Positions 36,193 through 44,840 of a stretch of 64,000 bases of DNA are shown piece by piece. Position 1 is the first letter of the stretch. Every line of letters begins with the position of its first letter. Under the pieces are notes generated by a model that had not been told where the DNA came from, searched no databases, and saw only the letters and a program-made list of their open reading frames with translations. Source of the DNA: an uncultured Roseiflexaceae bacterium (GTDB lineage Bacteria > Chloroflexota > Chloroflexia > Chloroflexales > Roseiflexaceae); assembly GCA_937974195.1 (NCBI GenBank), contig CALJIC010000280.1:1-64000 (forward strand), read 5' to 3'. Made by a program: the position numbers and the translations under genes.

Positions 36193-38211
36193 ATGTTTCG
36201 AGCCCTTTACCTGGTGCTCGCCGCCGGGGTGCTAAGCGCTTGCACGCTTTTTGGAAGCCCCGGCGTCTCCACCCCGCCGGCGGCCACATCGCCCGCCACG
36301 CCGCCCGCCACCGTCGAGGTCACCCGCTCGCCGCCGCCGACGACAGCTGCAGCGCAGCCGACGCCGGCGCCGCGCGCCACCGCTGAGCCCACCGCGCCCG
36401 CCGTCGCGCCGGCCTACGAGCGCGCCGACTGTCGCTTCGAGGTGCCTCCGGGGGCGAATGTGGAGTGCGGCTTCCTGACGGTCCCCGAGCGGCGCGACCG
36501 CCCCAACGGCCGCAGCATCCGGCTGCACGTCGCGATCTACCGCAGCCACGCGGCCACCCCGGCCCCCGACCCGGTCGTCTACCTCGAGGGCGGGCCGGGC
36601 GGCGACGCGCTGAAGAGCGTCAGCCTGGGCTTCGCGCGGCGCATCTTCCCGTTCCTGCAAGAGCGCGACTTCATCGTCTTCGACCAGCGCGGCACCGGCT
36701 TCTCCGAGCCGTCGCTGGACTGCCCCGAGTTGAGCGCGCTCAGCTACGAGCTGCTCGACGAGGACCTGAGCATCGCCGAGAGCAACGAGCGCTACATCGC
36801 GGCCACGCTCGAGTGCCGCAGGCGCCTCGGCGAGCAGGGGGTCGACTTCAGCGCCTACAACAGCGTCGAGAGCGCGGCGGATGTCCGCGACCTGCGGATC
36901 GCCCTCGGCTACGAGCAGTGGAACCTGTACGGGATCTCCTACGGCACCAGGCTGGCGCTCACGACGATGCGCGAGCACCCGGAGGGGATACGCAGCGTGA
37001 TCCTGGACTCGGTCGTGCCGGTGCAGTCGGGAGAGACCGAGACGCCGGCCAACATTGCGCGCGCCTTCAGGAAGCTGTTCGACGGGTGCGCCGCGAACAG
37101 CGCGTGCCGGGCCGCCTACCCGGATCTGGAGGAAGAGTTCTACGCGCTGGTGGACCGGCTGAACGAGACGCCGGTGACCGAGGAGGTGATCGACCCGCTG
37201 GACGGCCGGCCGTACACGCTGCTGCTGAACGGCGACTCGCTGTTCGGCATCGTCGCGCAGGCGCTCTACTCGAGCGAGCTCATCCCGCTGCTGCCGCTGG
37301 CGATCCACGCCGCGGCCACAGGCGTGGACTACAGCCTGCTGGCGCGGCTAGGGATGATCGGGGTGGTGCAGGGCGAGTTCTTCAGCGAGGGTATGTTCTA
37401 CTCGGTCCGCTGCCACGAGGAGATCGCGTTCCTCTCCGAGGAGGAGCTGGCCGCGGCCGACGACGCCTTCCCGCAGCTGCGCGGCGTGTTCGACCAGAGC
37501 ACCTACACGCCGATCTGCGACGCGTGGGGCGCCGGGGCGGCCGACCCGGTGGAGAACGAGCCGGTGGTCAGCGACCTGCCGACGCTGGTGCTGGCCGGCG
37601 AGTATGACCCGGCCACACCCCCCGAGGACGGCCGGATCGCCGCCGCGACGCTGACGCGCAGCGTGTTCTTCGAGTTCCCCGGCCGGGGCCACGGCGTCAG
37701 CGCGGACGGCGGCTGCCCGCTCCAGATAACCCTGGCCTTCCTGCGCAACCCGGACGCAGTGCCCGATAGCAGCTGCATCGCCGAGATGGACGGCCCGGCA
37801 TTCGTGGTGACCGGCGCCGAGCTCGAGCTGACGGCGGTCGAGAGCAGCGAGGCCGGCTTCCGCGGCGTCGCGCCGCGCGGGTGGACCGAGGAGCGCGCCG
37901 GCATCTACGCCCGGCCCACGGGCGATGTGGCGCTGCTGCAGCAGACGACCCGCGCCGCGAGCGCACAGCTGCTCGCGCAGCTCACAGCCCAGTTCGGCCT
38001 CGATGAGACGCCGGTCGCCAGCGGCACGCGCGAGGGGCGGCTGGAGTGGACGCTGTACCGTCTCGACGTCCAGGGCCAGCCGACGGACCTGGCGCTCGCC
38101 GAGCGCGGCGGGCGCACGTATATGGTGATGCTGGTGAGCAACCGCGCCGAACGCCAGACGCTGTACGAGCAGGTGTTTCTGCCGGCGGTGGACGCGTTCG
38201 AGCCGCTCTAG
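36193..38211 (+). CDS. Lipoprotein alpha/beta-hydrolase, tripeptidyl-aminopeptidase-like
   Basis: A 672-residue exported hydrolase. The N-terminus MFRALYLVLAAGVLSAC is a lipoprotein signal with lipobox Cys at 17. A Pro/Thr/Ala linker to about 75 follows. The hydrolase fold begins CGFLTVPERRDRP and has the oxyanion YLEGGPGGDA, the nucleophile elbow GISYG with Ser249, the acid in AGEYDPATPP (Asp472) and the base in GRGHG (His500). This set, with the C-terminal peptidase-like cap, matches S33-type tripeptidyl/proline aminopeptidases. A C-terminal beta-rich domain of about 130 residues is unassigned. ATG at 36193 follows the kinase gene by 24 bp. Confidence 0.88.
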   Translation: MFRALYLVLAAGVLSACTLFGSPGVSTPPAATSPATPPATVEVTRSPPPTTAAAQPTPAPRATAEPTAPAVAPAYERADCRFEVPPGANVECGFLTVPERRDRPNGRSIRLHVAIYRSHAATPAPDPVVYLEGGPGGDALKSVSLGFARRIFPFLQERDFIVFDQRGTGFSEPSLDCPELSALSYELLDEDLSIAESNERYIAATLECRRRLGEQGVDFSAYNSVESAADVRDLRIALGYEQWNLYGISYGTRLALTTMREHPEGIRSVILDSVVPVQSGETETPANIARAFRKLFDGCAANSACRAAYPDLEEEFYALVDRLNETPVTEEVIDPLDGRPYTLLLNGDSLFGIVAQALYSSELIPLLPLAIHAAATGVDYSLLARLGMIGVVQGEFFSEGMFYSVRCHEEIAFLSEEELAAADDAFPQLRGVFDQSTYTPICDAWGAGAADPVENEPVVSDLPTLVLAGEYDPATPPEDGRIAAATLTRSVFFEFPGRGHGVSADGGCPLQITLAFLRNPDAVPDSSCIAEMDGPAFVVTGAELELTAVESSEAGFRGVAPRGWTEERAGIYARPTGDVALLQQTTRAASAQLLAQLTAQFGLDETPVASGTREGRLEWTLYRLDVQGQPTDLALAERGGRTYMVMLVSNRAERQTLYEQVFLPAVDAFEPL

Positions 38212-38225
38212 CGACGAGGAGGACT

Positions 38226-38585
38226 ATGCTGCTACTCAACCGGGTGACGCGCGGCTACCTCATGCTGCTCGCTGGCGCGATCGCCTTCTTCGGGCGCCGG
38301 CTGCTGGCGGGTGAGCCGCTCCTGCCGCCGGCGCCGATGGCCGCCGAGATCCGCAGCGAGACCGAGCTGTGGATTGTGGTCGCGACCGCCGCCCTGATGA
38401 CCCAGGCGGTCGCGCTCGGCCGTCTGCGCGGGATGCTGATCGCGCTGCCGTTCGCCATCCCGCCGCTGCTGCTCTACCTGACGTTCTACCCGACGCTGAT
38501 CGTGGCCATGATGCTGCTGCTCCTGCCGCTGATGGTCCACGCCGCCCTGGGGGCCTGGATGCCCCAGACGCCGCAGGCCGAGTAG
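38226..38585 (+). CDS. Small hydrophobic membrane protein
   Basis: A 119-residue protein with three or four hydrophobic segments (RGYLMLLAGAIAFFG, LWIVVATAALMTQAVAL, ALPFAIPPLLLYLTFYP and TLIVAMMLLLLPLMVHAAL). AGGAGG lies just before the ATG at 38226. It follows the alpha/beta-hydrolase gene by 14 bp and probably shares its transcript. I recognise no family; a structural or accessory membrane role is only a guess. It is convergent with the sugar-acid dehydratase gene, whose end is 8 bp away. Confidence 0.75.
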   Translation: MLLLNRVTRGYLMLLAGAIAFFGRRLLAGEPLLPPAPMAAEIRSETELWIVVATAALMTQAVALGRLRGMLIALPFAIPPLLLYLTFYPTLIVAMMLLLLPLMVHAALGAWMPQTPQAE

Positions 38586-38593
38586 CGCGAAGC

Positions 38594-39709
38594 CTACCAG
38601 TCCGCCACCGAGCCGTCGTCGTGCCACAGGCGCGGCGTCTCCCACGAGCCGTCGTAGAGCTTGTCGGCGAGGGCCTCCTCGTCGAGCTCGATCCCCAGGC
38701 CGGGTCCCTGCGGCAGCGGGATGTGGCCGTCCACGATCTCGAACGGGTTTTTGAGGTAGCCGACGCCGGTGGTCACGTGCTCCTGCACCAGAAAGTTCGG
38801 CGTGCAGGCGTCCAGGTGCAGGCTGGCGGCGAGCGCGATCGGGCCGAGCGGGCAGTGCGGCGCGACCGCCGCGTAGTAGCACTCGCCCATCGCCGCGATC
38901 TTCTTCGCCTCGAGGATCCCGCCGCAGTGCGACAGGTCCGGCTGGAGGATCGCGGCCGCCTGCTTCTCGAGCACCTCGCGGAAGCCCCACTTGGTGAACA
39001 GGCGCTCGCCGGTGGCGATCGGGATGCTCGTGCTGCGCGCCACCGTCGCGAGGGCGTCGACGTTCTCCGGCAGCACCGGCTCCTCGATGAACATCGGGTG
39101 GTAGGGCTCGAGCGCCTTGGCCAGCCGGATGGACATCGCCGGGCTGCAGCGGCCGTGGAAGTCGATCCCGATATCCACGTGCGGCCCGACGGCGGCGCGG
39201 ATGTCGGCGAAGCGCTGCACGTTCTGCTCGACGACCGCCGGCGTGTCCACCAGCCGCACGGCGCCGTGGAGGCCGACCTTCAGCGCGGTAAACCCCTGGG
39301 ACGCGCTGACCTTGGCGCTGGCGATGTAGTCGCCGTACGTCTCGCCGCCAACCCACCCGTAGACGCGGATGCGGTCGCGCACGGCGCCGCCGAGCAGCTG
39401 GTAGACCGGCTGGCCGAGCCACTTGCCCAGAATATCCCACAGCGCCTGCTCGATGCCCGAGAGCGCGCTGCAGAGCACCGGGCCGCCGCGGTAGAACTGG
39501 CCGCGGTAGATCGCCTGCCAGTGATGCTCGATCCGGCGCGGGTCCTGCCCGATGAGGTAGCGCCCGATCTCGTGCACTGCGGCGGCGACGGTCTGGGCGC
39601 GCCCCTCGACGATCGGCTCGCCCAAGCCGACGATCCCCTCGTCGGTGTGGACCTTGAGGAAGAGCCAGCGCGGGCGGACGAACAGGGTCTCGAGCCTGGT
39701 GATCTTCAT
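38594..39709 (-). CDS. Enolase-superfamily sugar-acid dehydratase, galactonate dehydratase-like
   Basis: A 371-residue member of the mandelate racemase/muconate lactonising group. Segments IDFHGR, FIEEPVLPE and GERLFTKWGF hold the three metal-binding acidic residues expected after the second, third and later strands (Asp, Glu, Glu). QPDLSHCGGI and APHCPLGPIALAASLHL match D-galactonate dehydratase (DgoD), where the His residues act as general acid/base. The probable reaction is dehydration of an aldonate to a 2-keto-3-deoxy acid; the exact stereochemistry is not provable here. ATG at 39709 has AAGGAGAG upstream. It is divergent from a phosphodiesterase-like gene. Confidence 0.85.
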   Translation of the reverse strand: MKITRLETLFVRPRWLFLKVHTDEGIVGLGEPIVEGRAQTVAAAVHEIGRYLIGQDPRRIEHHWQAIYRGQFYRGGPVLCSALSGIEQALWDILGKWLGQPVYQLLGGAVRDRIRVYGWVGGETYGDYIASAKVSASQGFTALKVGLHGAVRLVDTPAVVEQNVQRFADIRAAVGPHVDIGIDFHGRCSPAMSIRLAKALEPYHPMFIEEPVLPENVDALATVARSTSIPIATGERLFTKWGFREVLEKQAAAILQPDLSHCGGILEAKKIAAMGECYYAAVAPHCPLGPIALAASLHLDACTPNFLVQEHVTTGVGYLKNPFEIVDGHIPLPQGPGLGIELDEEALADKLYDGSWETPRLWHDDGSVADW

Positions 39710-39733
39710 GGAGCTCTCCTTCTACTTCACCTG

Positions 39734-39739
39734 TATAAT
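39734..39739 (+). promoter_or_regulatory. -10 TATAAT in the dehydratase/phosphodiesterase divergent region
   Basis: A perfect TATAAT in the 66-bp gap, preceded by TG, is oriented toward the phosphodiesterase gene whose ATG is at 39776. No clear -35 is present. Read leftward, the same AT-rich patch could serve the dehydratase. Confidence 0.4.
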
Positions 39740-39775
39740 CATCGCACATCCGCCAAGCACAGAGGAGTCGCTTCG

Positions 39776-40570
39776 ATGGTCGTCCTGGTCATGACCGACG
39801 GAGTTCGGCCGGACGCGCTGGAACGCGCAAACTGCCCCACCCACCGCGCGCTGCGGGCACGCGGGTCCTACACGGCCGAGGCGCGCAGCGTGATGCCCTC
39901 GGTCACGCTGCCGTGCCACATGTCGATCTTCCACAGCGTGCCGCCGACGCGCCACGGTATCACCACGAACTTCTACATCCCGATGGCCCGCCCGCTCCCC
40001 GGTCTGGTCGAGGCGCTGCGGGCCGCGGGCAGGCGCTGCGGCATGATCCACAACTGGGAGCCGCTGCGCGACCTGAGCCGCCCGGAGATGCTCGCCTACG
40101 CCTACTTCCGCGAGCCGCCCGCCGGGCCGGATGTCGCCCACCCGGCGTACGACGAGGACGTCGCCGAGCAGGCGGTGCGGGCGATCGCCGGCGGCGGGTT
40201 CGACTTTCTGTTCGTCTACCTGGGGGGCGTGGACGCCGCAGGGCACGCCTACGGCTGGATGTCGGACGGCTATCTGGAGCAGGTCGAGCGGCTCGATAAG
40301 GCGCTGGGCGCCGTGGCCGCGGCGCTCCCGGCCGACGCGTCGATCGTGGTGCAGAGCGACCACGGCGGCCACGGGCGCAGCCACGGCACCGACCAGCCCG
40401 AGGACATGACCATCCCGTGGCTCGCGGCCGGGCCGGGCATCCGCGCCGGCCACACGATCGCCGCGCCGGTGAGCCTGCTCGACACCGCGCCGACGGTCGC
40501 GCGGATGCTGGATGTGGCGCCGCCGGCCGACTGGGAGGGTCGGGCGGTGGAGGAGATCTTCGCGCAGTAG
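39776..40570 (+). CDS. Alkaline phosphatase superfamily / nucleotide pyrophosphatase-like enzyme
   Basis: A 264-residue phosphodiesterase or phosphatase. The N-terminal VLVMTDGVRPDAL holds the first metal Asp. SVTLPCHMSIFHS contains the Thr nucleophile expected of type-I phosphodiesterases, with HGITTNFY downstream. The C-terminal VYLGGVDAAGHAYG and VVQSDHGGHGRSHGTD supply the other metal Asp and His residues. It is compact for the family (usually 270-400). It probably hydrolyses a phosphodiester or phosphomonoester; the substrate is unknown. ATG at 39776 has GAGGAG 8-10 bases upstream. Confidence 0.82.
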   Translation: MVVLVMTDGVRPDALERANCPTHRALRARGSYTAEARSVMPSVTLPCHMSIFHSVPPTRHGITTNFYIPMARPLPGLVEALRAAGRRCGMIHNWEPLRDLSRPEMLAYAYFREPPAGPDVAHPAYDEDVAEQAVRAIAGGGFDFLFVYLGGVDAAGHAYGWMSDGYLEQVERLDKALGAVAAALPADASIVVQSDHGGHGRSHGTDQPEDMTIPWLAAGPGIRAGHTIAAPVSLLDTAPTVARMLDVAPPADWEGRAVEEIFAQ

Positions 40571-40574
40571 CAGG

Positions 40575-40601
40575 GCGTGCGCGGCCTCGAGCCGCGCACG
40601 C
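40575..40601 (+). terminator. 11-bp hairpin after the phosphodiesterase-like gene
   Basis: GCGTGCGCGGC at 40575-40585 pairs perfectly with 40591-40601 across a 5-nt CTCGA loop, starting 5 bp beyond the stop. It lacks a T-tract, so termination would be weak or assisted. Confidence 0.5.
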
Positions 40602-40670
40602 TGGAGGGGCTTGGGAGCCAGCATCTCGCTGTCAGGACGGCGGTCGGTAGCGACCGCGCAGCTTCTGGCA

Positions 40671-40727
40671 GCAAAAGCTAGCGGCCTGCCGAGGTGCCCC
40701 GCTGGAGCGTCTCGGCAGGCCGCTAGC
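40671..40727 (-). terminator. Intrinsic terminator of the OmpR-type regulator gene
   Basis: A perfect 17-bp stem (40711-40727 with 40677-40693, 17-nt loop) is followed leftward by CTTTTGC. It lies 25 bp beyond the response regulator stop at 40752. A textbook intrinsic terminator on the minus strand; the same stem could also block read-through from the + side. Confidence 0.75.
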
Positions 40728-40751
40728 CCGGCTATCAACGTACCTTCTCTA

Positions 40752-41432
40752 TTATGCCACGAACTTGTAACCGAGATTGCGAACCGTGACGACGTGGCGC
40801 GGCTTCTCGACCTCCGGCTCGATCTTGGTGCGCAGCCGGCGGATGTACACCGCCACCAGGTTGCTCTCCCCCTCGTAGTCGTAGCCCCAGACCTTGCTGA
40901 GGATCTGGCTGGTGTTGAGCACCCGGCCGGAGTTCTGCATCATGTAGTAGAGCAGCCGGAACTCGATCGGCGTGAGCACCACCGTGCGCCCGTCCTCGAA
41001 GATCACCGTGTGCTCCACCGGGTCCAGCGTGATCGGCCCCTGGTTGATGCGGGCCACCGGCGTGAGCATCTCAGAGCTGCGGCGCCGCAGCACCGCCTCT
41101 ACGCGCGCCAGCAGCTCGGCCGGCTCGAACGGCTTGACGAGATAGTCGTCGCCGCCGATCTGCAGGCCGGTCACCTTGTCGTGCAGCTGATTGTTGCCGG
41201 TGACGAAGATGATCGGCACCTCGGAGGTGCGGCGGATCTGGCGGCAGATCTCGAAGCCGTTGATCTTCGGCATGGTCACGTCGAGCAGCACGAGGTCAGG
41301 CTGATGCTGCTCGATGGCCTGCAGGATCGACGGCCCGTCATAAGCCTTGAGTACGCGGTACCCGGCATCTTCTAGCAGAAAAGCGGTAAGCTTTACGGTG
41401 GCGAGATCATCATCTGCGACCAGGATTTGCAT
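40752..41432 (-). CDS. OmpR/PhoB family response regulator
   Basis: A 226-residue two-domain regulator. The receiver has Asp8/Asp9 in VADDD, phospho-acceptor Asp51 in LVLLDVTMP, Thr in VTGN and Lys in YLVKPF. The C-terminal winged helix is of the OmpR type (VVLTPIEFRLLYYMMQNSGRVLNTSQILSKVWG and the NLVAVYIRRLRTKIE wing). No cognate kinase is adjacent, so it is an orphan in this window. GGGAGGGGA precedes the ATG at 41432; the frame is open 15 codons upstream but that start has no ribosome site. It ends at a strong intrinsic terminator. Confidence 0.92.
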   Translation of the reverse strand: MQILVADDDLATVKLTAFLLEDAGYRVLKAYDGPSILQAIEQHQPDLVLLDVTMPKINGFEICRQIRRTSEVPIIFVTGNNQLHDKVTGLQIGGDDYLVKPFEPAELLARVEAVLRRRSSEMLTPVARINQGPITLDPVEHTVIFEDGRTVVLTPIEFRLLYYMMQNSGRVLNTSQILSKVWGYDYEGESNLVAVYIRRLRTKIEPEVEKPRHVVTVRNLGYKFVA

Positions 41433-41598
41433 GGTGTCGGGTCCCCTCCCACAGCTGCCAGCTATCTGGCACGACATGTGGATCTAATGCGATACCCAGG
41501 CTCTAGTGTAGCATGATACATTACCAGGACATTACAGTGCTCGCACAATCGTGCCAAATCTCTCGTTGGGAGGGGCGGGGAGGCAGCGGCGCACGCCG

Positions 41599-42240
41599 CT
41601 AGCGCGACTGCCCCGGCTCGAGCGGGGGGAGGCCCTCGGCGGACCGGCGCTGCCGCAGGCCGGCCAGGCGCCGCCTGAGCGCCGGGAGGCGCAGCAGCAG
41701 CAGCAGCACGACCGCGGCGGCGAACAGGAGCGGCTCGCGGATGTCGGCCTTGACGAGCCAGATGAAGTGGATGGCGGCGAGCGGCGCGGCGAGGTAGACG
41801 AGGCGGTGGAGCAGCTTCCAGCGGCGGCCGAGGCGCCGCTGCCAGCCCTTCGTCGAGGTGAGGGCGAGCGGCACGAGCAGCAGGAACGCGGCGAGCCCGG
41901 CCAGGACGAAGCGCTTCTCGGCTATCGCCGCCCAGATCAGCCCGAGGTCCAGCCCGTAGTCCAGCGCAACGAAGATCAGCAGGTGTACGGCGGCGTACAG
42001 GAAGGCGTAGAGGCCGAGCGGCCGGCGCAGCTTCAGCGCCCACTTCTGCCCGAGCAGCGCGCTGGCCGGCGTGCAGGCGAGCGAGAGCACCAGGAGCACC
42101 AGCGCGGTGTACCCGCTGCGGTGGGTGATGTCCTGGATGGGGTTGACGCTCAGGTTACCACGCGCGAGGTCCCATATGCCCACGACGAGCGGGGCGAGGG
42201 CCGCGGGATGAACGAGGTGGAGCCATCTCTGTCGCCGCAT
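41599..42240 (-). CDS. msrQ: MsrQ-like haem-binding membrane subunit
   Basis: A 213-residue polytopic protein of the ferric-reductase-like/YedZ family. It has six hydrophobic helices with conserved His residues (THRSGY, YAAVHLLIF, LLHRLVYLAAPLAAIHFIW) expected to bind b-type haem. It passes electrons to MsrP for repair of methionine sulphoxide in exported proteins. The start at 42240 (MRRQRWLHLVHPAAL) is chosen over longer open sequence because family homology begins there. It follows msrP on the same strand after a 252-bp gap. Confidence 0.85.
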   Translation of the reverse strand: MRRQRWLHLVHPAALAPLVVGIWDLARGNLSVNPIQDITHRSGYTALVLLVLSLACTPASALLGQKWALKLRRPLGLYAFLYAAVHLLIFVALDYGLDLGLIWAAIAEKRFVLAGLAAFLLLVPLALTSTKGWQRRLGRRWKLLHRLVYLAAPLAAIHFIWLVKADIREPLLFAAAVVLLLLLRLPALRRRLAGLRQRRSAEGLPPLEPGQSR

Positions 42241-42492
42241 GTGTTGGCAGTGCCTTCCCAGATATGTCGTGCCGCGCCCATCTCGCGGGGCGACACGGTG
42301 ACGCCGTGACCGCTCTGGCCCCACCCGCTGCGGAGTCGCACACGCTGGACGGGCGCGGGCGGAGACAGCACGGCGCGCGAGCGAGCACGGCATCGCTTTG
42401 CGCCAGCAGAAGAAGCGGCGCCCGGGCGGCACGGCCGCCTGAGGGGGCCGACGCGGCGCGGGCGGGCGCGACCCAGGCCGCCGGCCAGCGCG

Positions 42493-43440
42493 TCAGTAGT
42501 TCGCCCGGAGATCCATCCCGGCGTACAGGGACGCCACCTGCTCGGCGTAGCCGTTGAAGGGCAGCGTCTGCCGCCGGCCGAGCTCGCCGATCCGGCGCTC
42601 GCTGGCCTGCGACCAGCGCGGGTGGGGCACCTCGGGGTTGACGTTGGCGTAGAAGCCGTACTCGTGCGGCGCGGCCGCCATCCAGAGCGAGGTGGGCTGG
42701 GTGTCGACCAGGTCGATCTTGACGATCGCCTTGATGCTCTTGAAGCCGTACTTCCACGGCACGACCAGCCGCAGCGGGGCGCCGTTCTGCGGCAGCAGCG
42801 AGCGGCCGTACAGCCCGGTGCTCAGCAGCGTCAGGTCGTGCATCGCCTCGTCCAGCCGCAGCCCCTCGACGTAGGGCCAGGTGTACCACGGGTCGCGCTG
42901 GCCGGGCATCTGCTCCGGGTCGTACAGCGCCTCGAAGCGGACGTAGCGCGCCGAGGACGTGGGCTCGACGGCCTCGAGCAGCTTGCGCAGCGGGAAGCCG
43001 AGCCAGGGGATGACCATCGACCAGCCCTCGACGCAGCGCAGCCGGTAGATGCGCTCCTCCTCGCCGAAGCGCCGCACCAGGTCCTCCACCGCGAAGGTCG
43101 CCGGCCTGGCGACCATGCCGCCGACGCTGATGGTCCACGGCGAGACGCGCAGCGTGGCGGCCTCGCGGGCCACGCCCTGCTTATCGGTGGTGAACTCGTA
43201 GTAGTTGTTGTAGTTCGTGATCTGCTCGAAGGTGTTGAGCGGGTCGCCGAGCTCGTCGGCCGTGCCGTCGACCTGGCCGGGGGCGGGGGTCGGGCCGGTG
43301 GCGGCCGGGCGGCCTGCGAGCGCGCCGCACGCCGAGAGGAGCGCGGCCCCGCCGGCGAGCGCCCCGGCAGCGCGCATGAACTTGCGGCGCGAGCGGTAGA
43401 CCTGCTCGGGGGTGATCTCGGACGATCGGATTCTGCTCAT
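42493..43440 (-). CDS. msrP: MsrP-like molybdopterin-dependent methionine sulphoxide reductase
   Basis: A 315-residue exported molybdoenzyme of the sulphite-oxidase fold. The twin-Arg segment [10 protein letters not shown] and the following ALLSAC (Cys38) give a Tat signal with a possible lipobox. The molybdenum ligand is Cys136 in [15 protein letters not shown], and [14 protein letters not shown] is the conserved cofactor-binding block. It should be delivered folded with its cofactor and reduce protein methionine sulphoxide in the envelope, using electrons from MsrQ encoded just downstream. ATG at 43440 is preceded by GGAGGTGGAG. Confidence 0.92.
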   Translation of the reverse strand: MSRIRSSEITPEQVYRSRRKFMRAAGALAGGAALLSACGALAGRPAATGPTPAPGQVDGTADELGDPLNTFEQITNYNNYYEFTTDKQGVAREAATLRVSPWTISVGGMVARPATFAVEDLVRRFGEEERIYRLRCVEGWSMVIPWLGFPLRKLLEAVEPTSSARYVRFEALYDPEQMPGQRDPWYTWPYVEGLRLDEAMHDLTLLSTGLYGRSLLPQNGAPLRLVVPWKYGFKSIKAIVKIDLVDTQPTSLWMAAAPHEYGFYANVNPEVPHPRWSQASERRIGELGRRQTLPFNGYAEQVASLYAGMDLRANY

Positions 43441-43565
43441 GGCTACACTCCACCTCCGCGGCCGGCCTCGCGCTCGCGGGCGCGAGCTGACCGGCGGACT
43501 TGTTGTACGAACAGTGTAGCGCGCGGATATTAGCAGGATCTAAAGCAAGTCTTACGCGCCCTGTT

Positions 43566-44837
43566 TTATTCTAGCACTTCGGAGAGCCTGCGGACCTCGA
43601 AGCCCATCTCGGCGAAGCGGTCCAGGATGGCGGGCAGCGCGTCGGCGGTGGCCTGGCTGCCGCAGTGGGCCAGGATGATCGCGCCGCGCAGCTGCTCCGG
43701 CGTCAGCCTGGCGGTGATGCGCTCCAGCAGGAAGGCGGGCGTCTTCGGCTCGCCGACGGAGTCGAGGCTGTCGAGCGTCCAGTAGACCGGCAGGTAGCCC
43801 TCGGCCTGGACGATGCGGACCACCCGGTCATCGTAGGCGCCGTAGGGCGGGCGGAAGAAGGGCCGCAGGCTGGCGCCGGGGGCCGTCTCCTGCAGGATGG
43901 CCTCGGTGTCGGCCAGCTCCTTGCGCACGGCCGCGTCGTCGAGGCGCGTGAGGTCCGGGTGGCTGTAGGTGTGGTTGGCGAGCTCGTGGCCCTCGGCGAC
44001 CATCCGGCGCGTGAGCTCGGGGTTCTCAGCGATCCACTTGCCGGTCAGGAAGAAGGTGACCCGCACGCCGCGGTCGCGCAGCGTGTCGAGGATCTGCGCG
44101 GCGGGCGCGGACCCGGCGCCGGCGTCGAGGGTCAGCGCCACCCACGGGCGGTCGGCGGAGCCGCGGGTGACCATGATGGAGTCCTCGGCGAGCGCCGAGG
44201 TCTGGCCGGCGAGGCGCGGCACGATCAGCGCGCGGCCGGGGCGGGGTGGGGCGGAGAGGAGGTTGTAGGCGGCGATCAGCTCCGGCGCGCTGCCGCCGTT
44301 GGCGGCGATCAGCTCCAGCGTCTCGCCCTCGGCGACGATGTGGCCGGTGTAGCCGGCGATCGCCGGCGCCGGCGCCGGGGTGGCCGGCGGCGCGGTTGCG
44401 GTCTCTGCCACGTCCGGCGTATCAACCGGCGTGGCCGTCGCCACTTCCATCCCGTCGGGCGTGGGTGTCGTCCCCGGCGTATCAACCGGCACGGTCGCGG
44501 TCTCTGCCACGTCCGGCGTTTCGATCAGCGCGGTCGCGGTTTCCACCACAACGGGCGTAGGTGCTGTCCCCGGCGTATCAACCGGCACGGTTGCGGTTTC
44601 CGCCACATCCGGCGTAGGTGCCGTCCCCGGCGTGTCAACCGGCGCGGTCGCGGTTTCCGCCACAACCGGTGTATCAACCGGCACGGTCGCGGTTTCCACC
44701 ACAACGGGCGTATCAACCGGCGCGGCCGTCGCCATGCCCACCCCGCCGGGCGCGGCGGACACGGCCCACCAGACGGCGGCCCCAGCGACCACGAGGGCGC
44801 AGAGAACGACCCAGGGGATATGGCGGGGCATCCGCAT
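43566..44837 (-). CDS. NodB polysaccharide deacetylase with LysM-like and Thr/Pro repeat regions
   Basis: 423 residues. An N-terminal membrane anchor or signal (WVVLCALVVAGAAVWWAV) is followed by about seven imperfect PVDTP...ETAT repeats (roughly 35-150), a LysM-like segment (GHIVAEGETLELIAANGG, then LIVP) and a NodB domain. NodB motifs are TLDAG, HTYSHPD, RPPYGAYDD and LAHCG. Motif 1 reads Asp-Ala rather than Asp-Asp, so the usual second Asp metal ligand is missing, although the two His ligands and catalytic His are present. It probably deacetylates peptidoglycan or another surface polysaccharide. The gene ends a leftward unit with the YcxB-like and LysM genes. Confidence 0.85.
   Translation of the reverse strand: MRMPRHIPWVVLCALVVAGAAVWWAVSAAPGGVGMATAAPVDTPVVVETATVPVDTPVVAETATAPVDTPGTAPTPDVAETATVPVDTPGTAPTPVVVETATALIETPDVAETATVPVDTPGTTPTPDGMEVATATPVDTPDVAETATAPPATPAPAPAIAGYTGHIVAEGETLELIAANGGSAPELIAAYNLLSAPPRPGRALIVPRLAGQTSALAEDSIMVTRGSADRPWVALTLDAGAGSAPAAQILDTLRDRGVRVTFFLTGKWIAENPELTRRMVAEGHELANHTYSHPDLTRLDDAAVRKELADTEAILQETAPGASLRPFFRPPYGAYDDRVVRIVQAEGYLPVYWTLDSLDSVGEPKTPAFLLERITARLTPEQLRGAIILAHCGSQATADALPAILDRFAEMGFEVRRLSEVLE
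44394..44740. repeat. Coding minisatellite in the deacetylase gene
   Basis: Imperfect tandem units of 39 and 57 bp, each containing GGCGTATCAACCGG or a close variant, encode PVDTP(V/D)V(V/A)ETAT repeats. Units of 13 and 19 codons alternate, so length changes keep the frame. Probably a spacer that holds the catalytic domain away from the membrane. Confidence 0.8.
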
Positions 44838-44840
44838 CGC

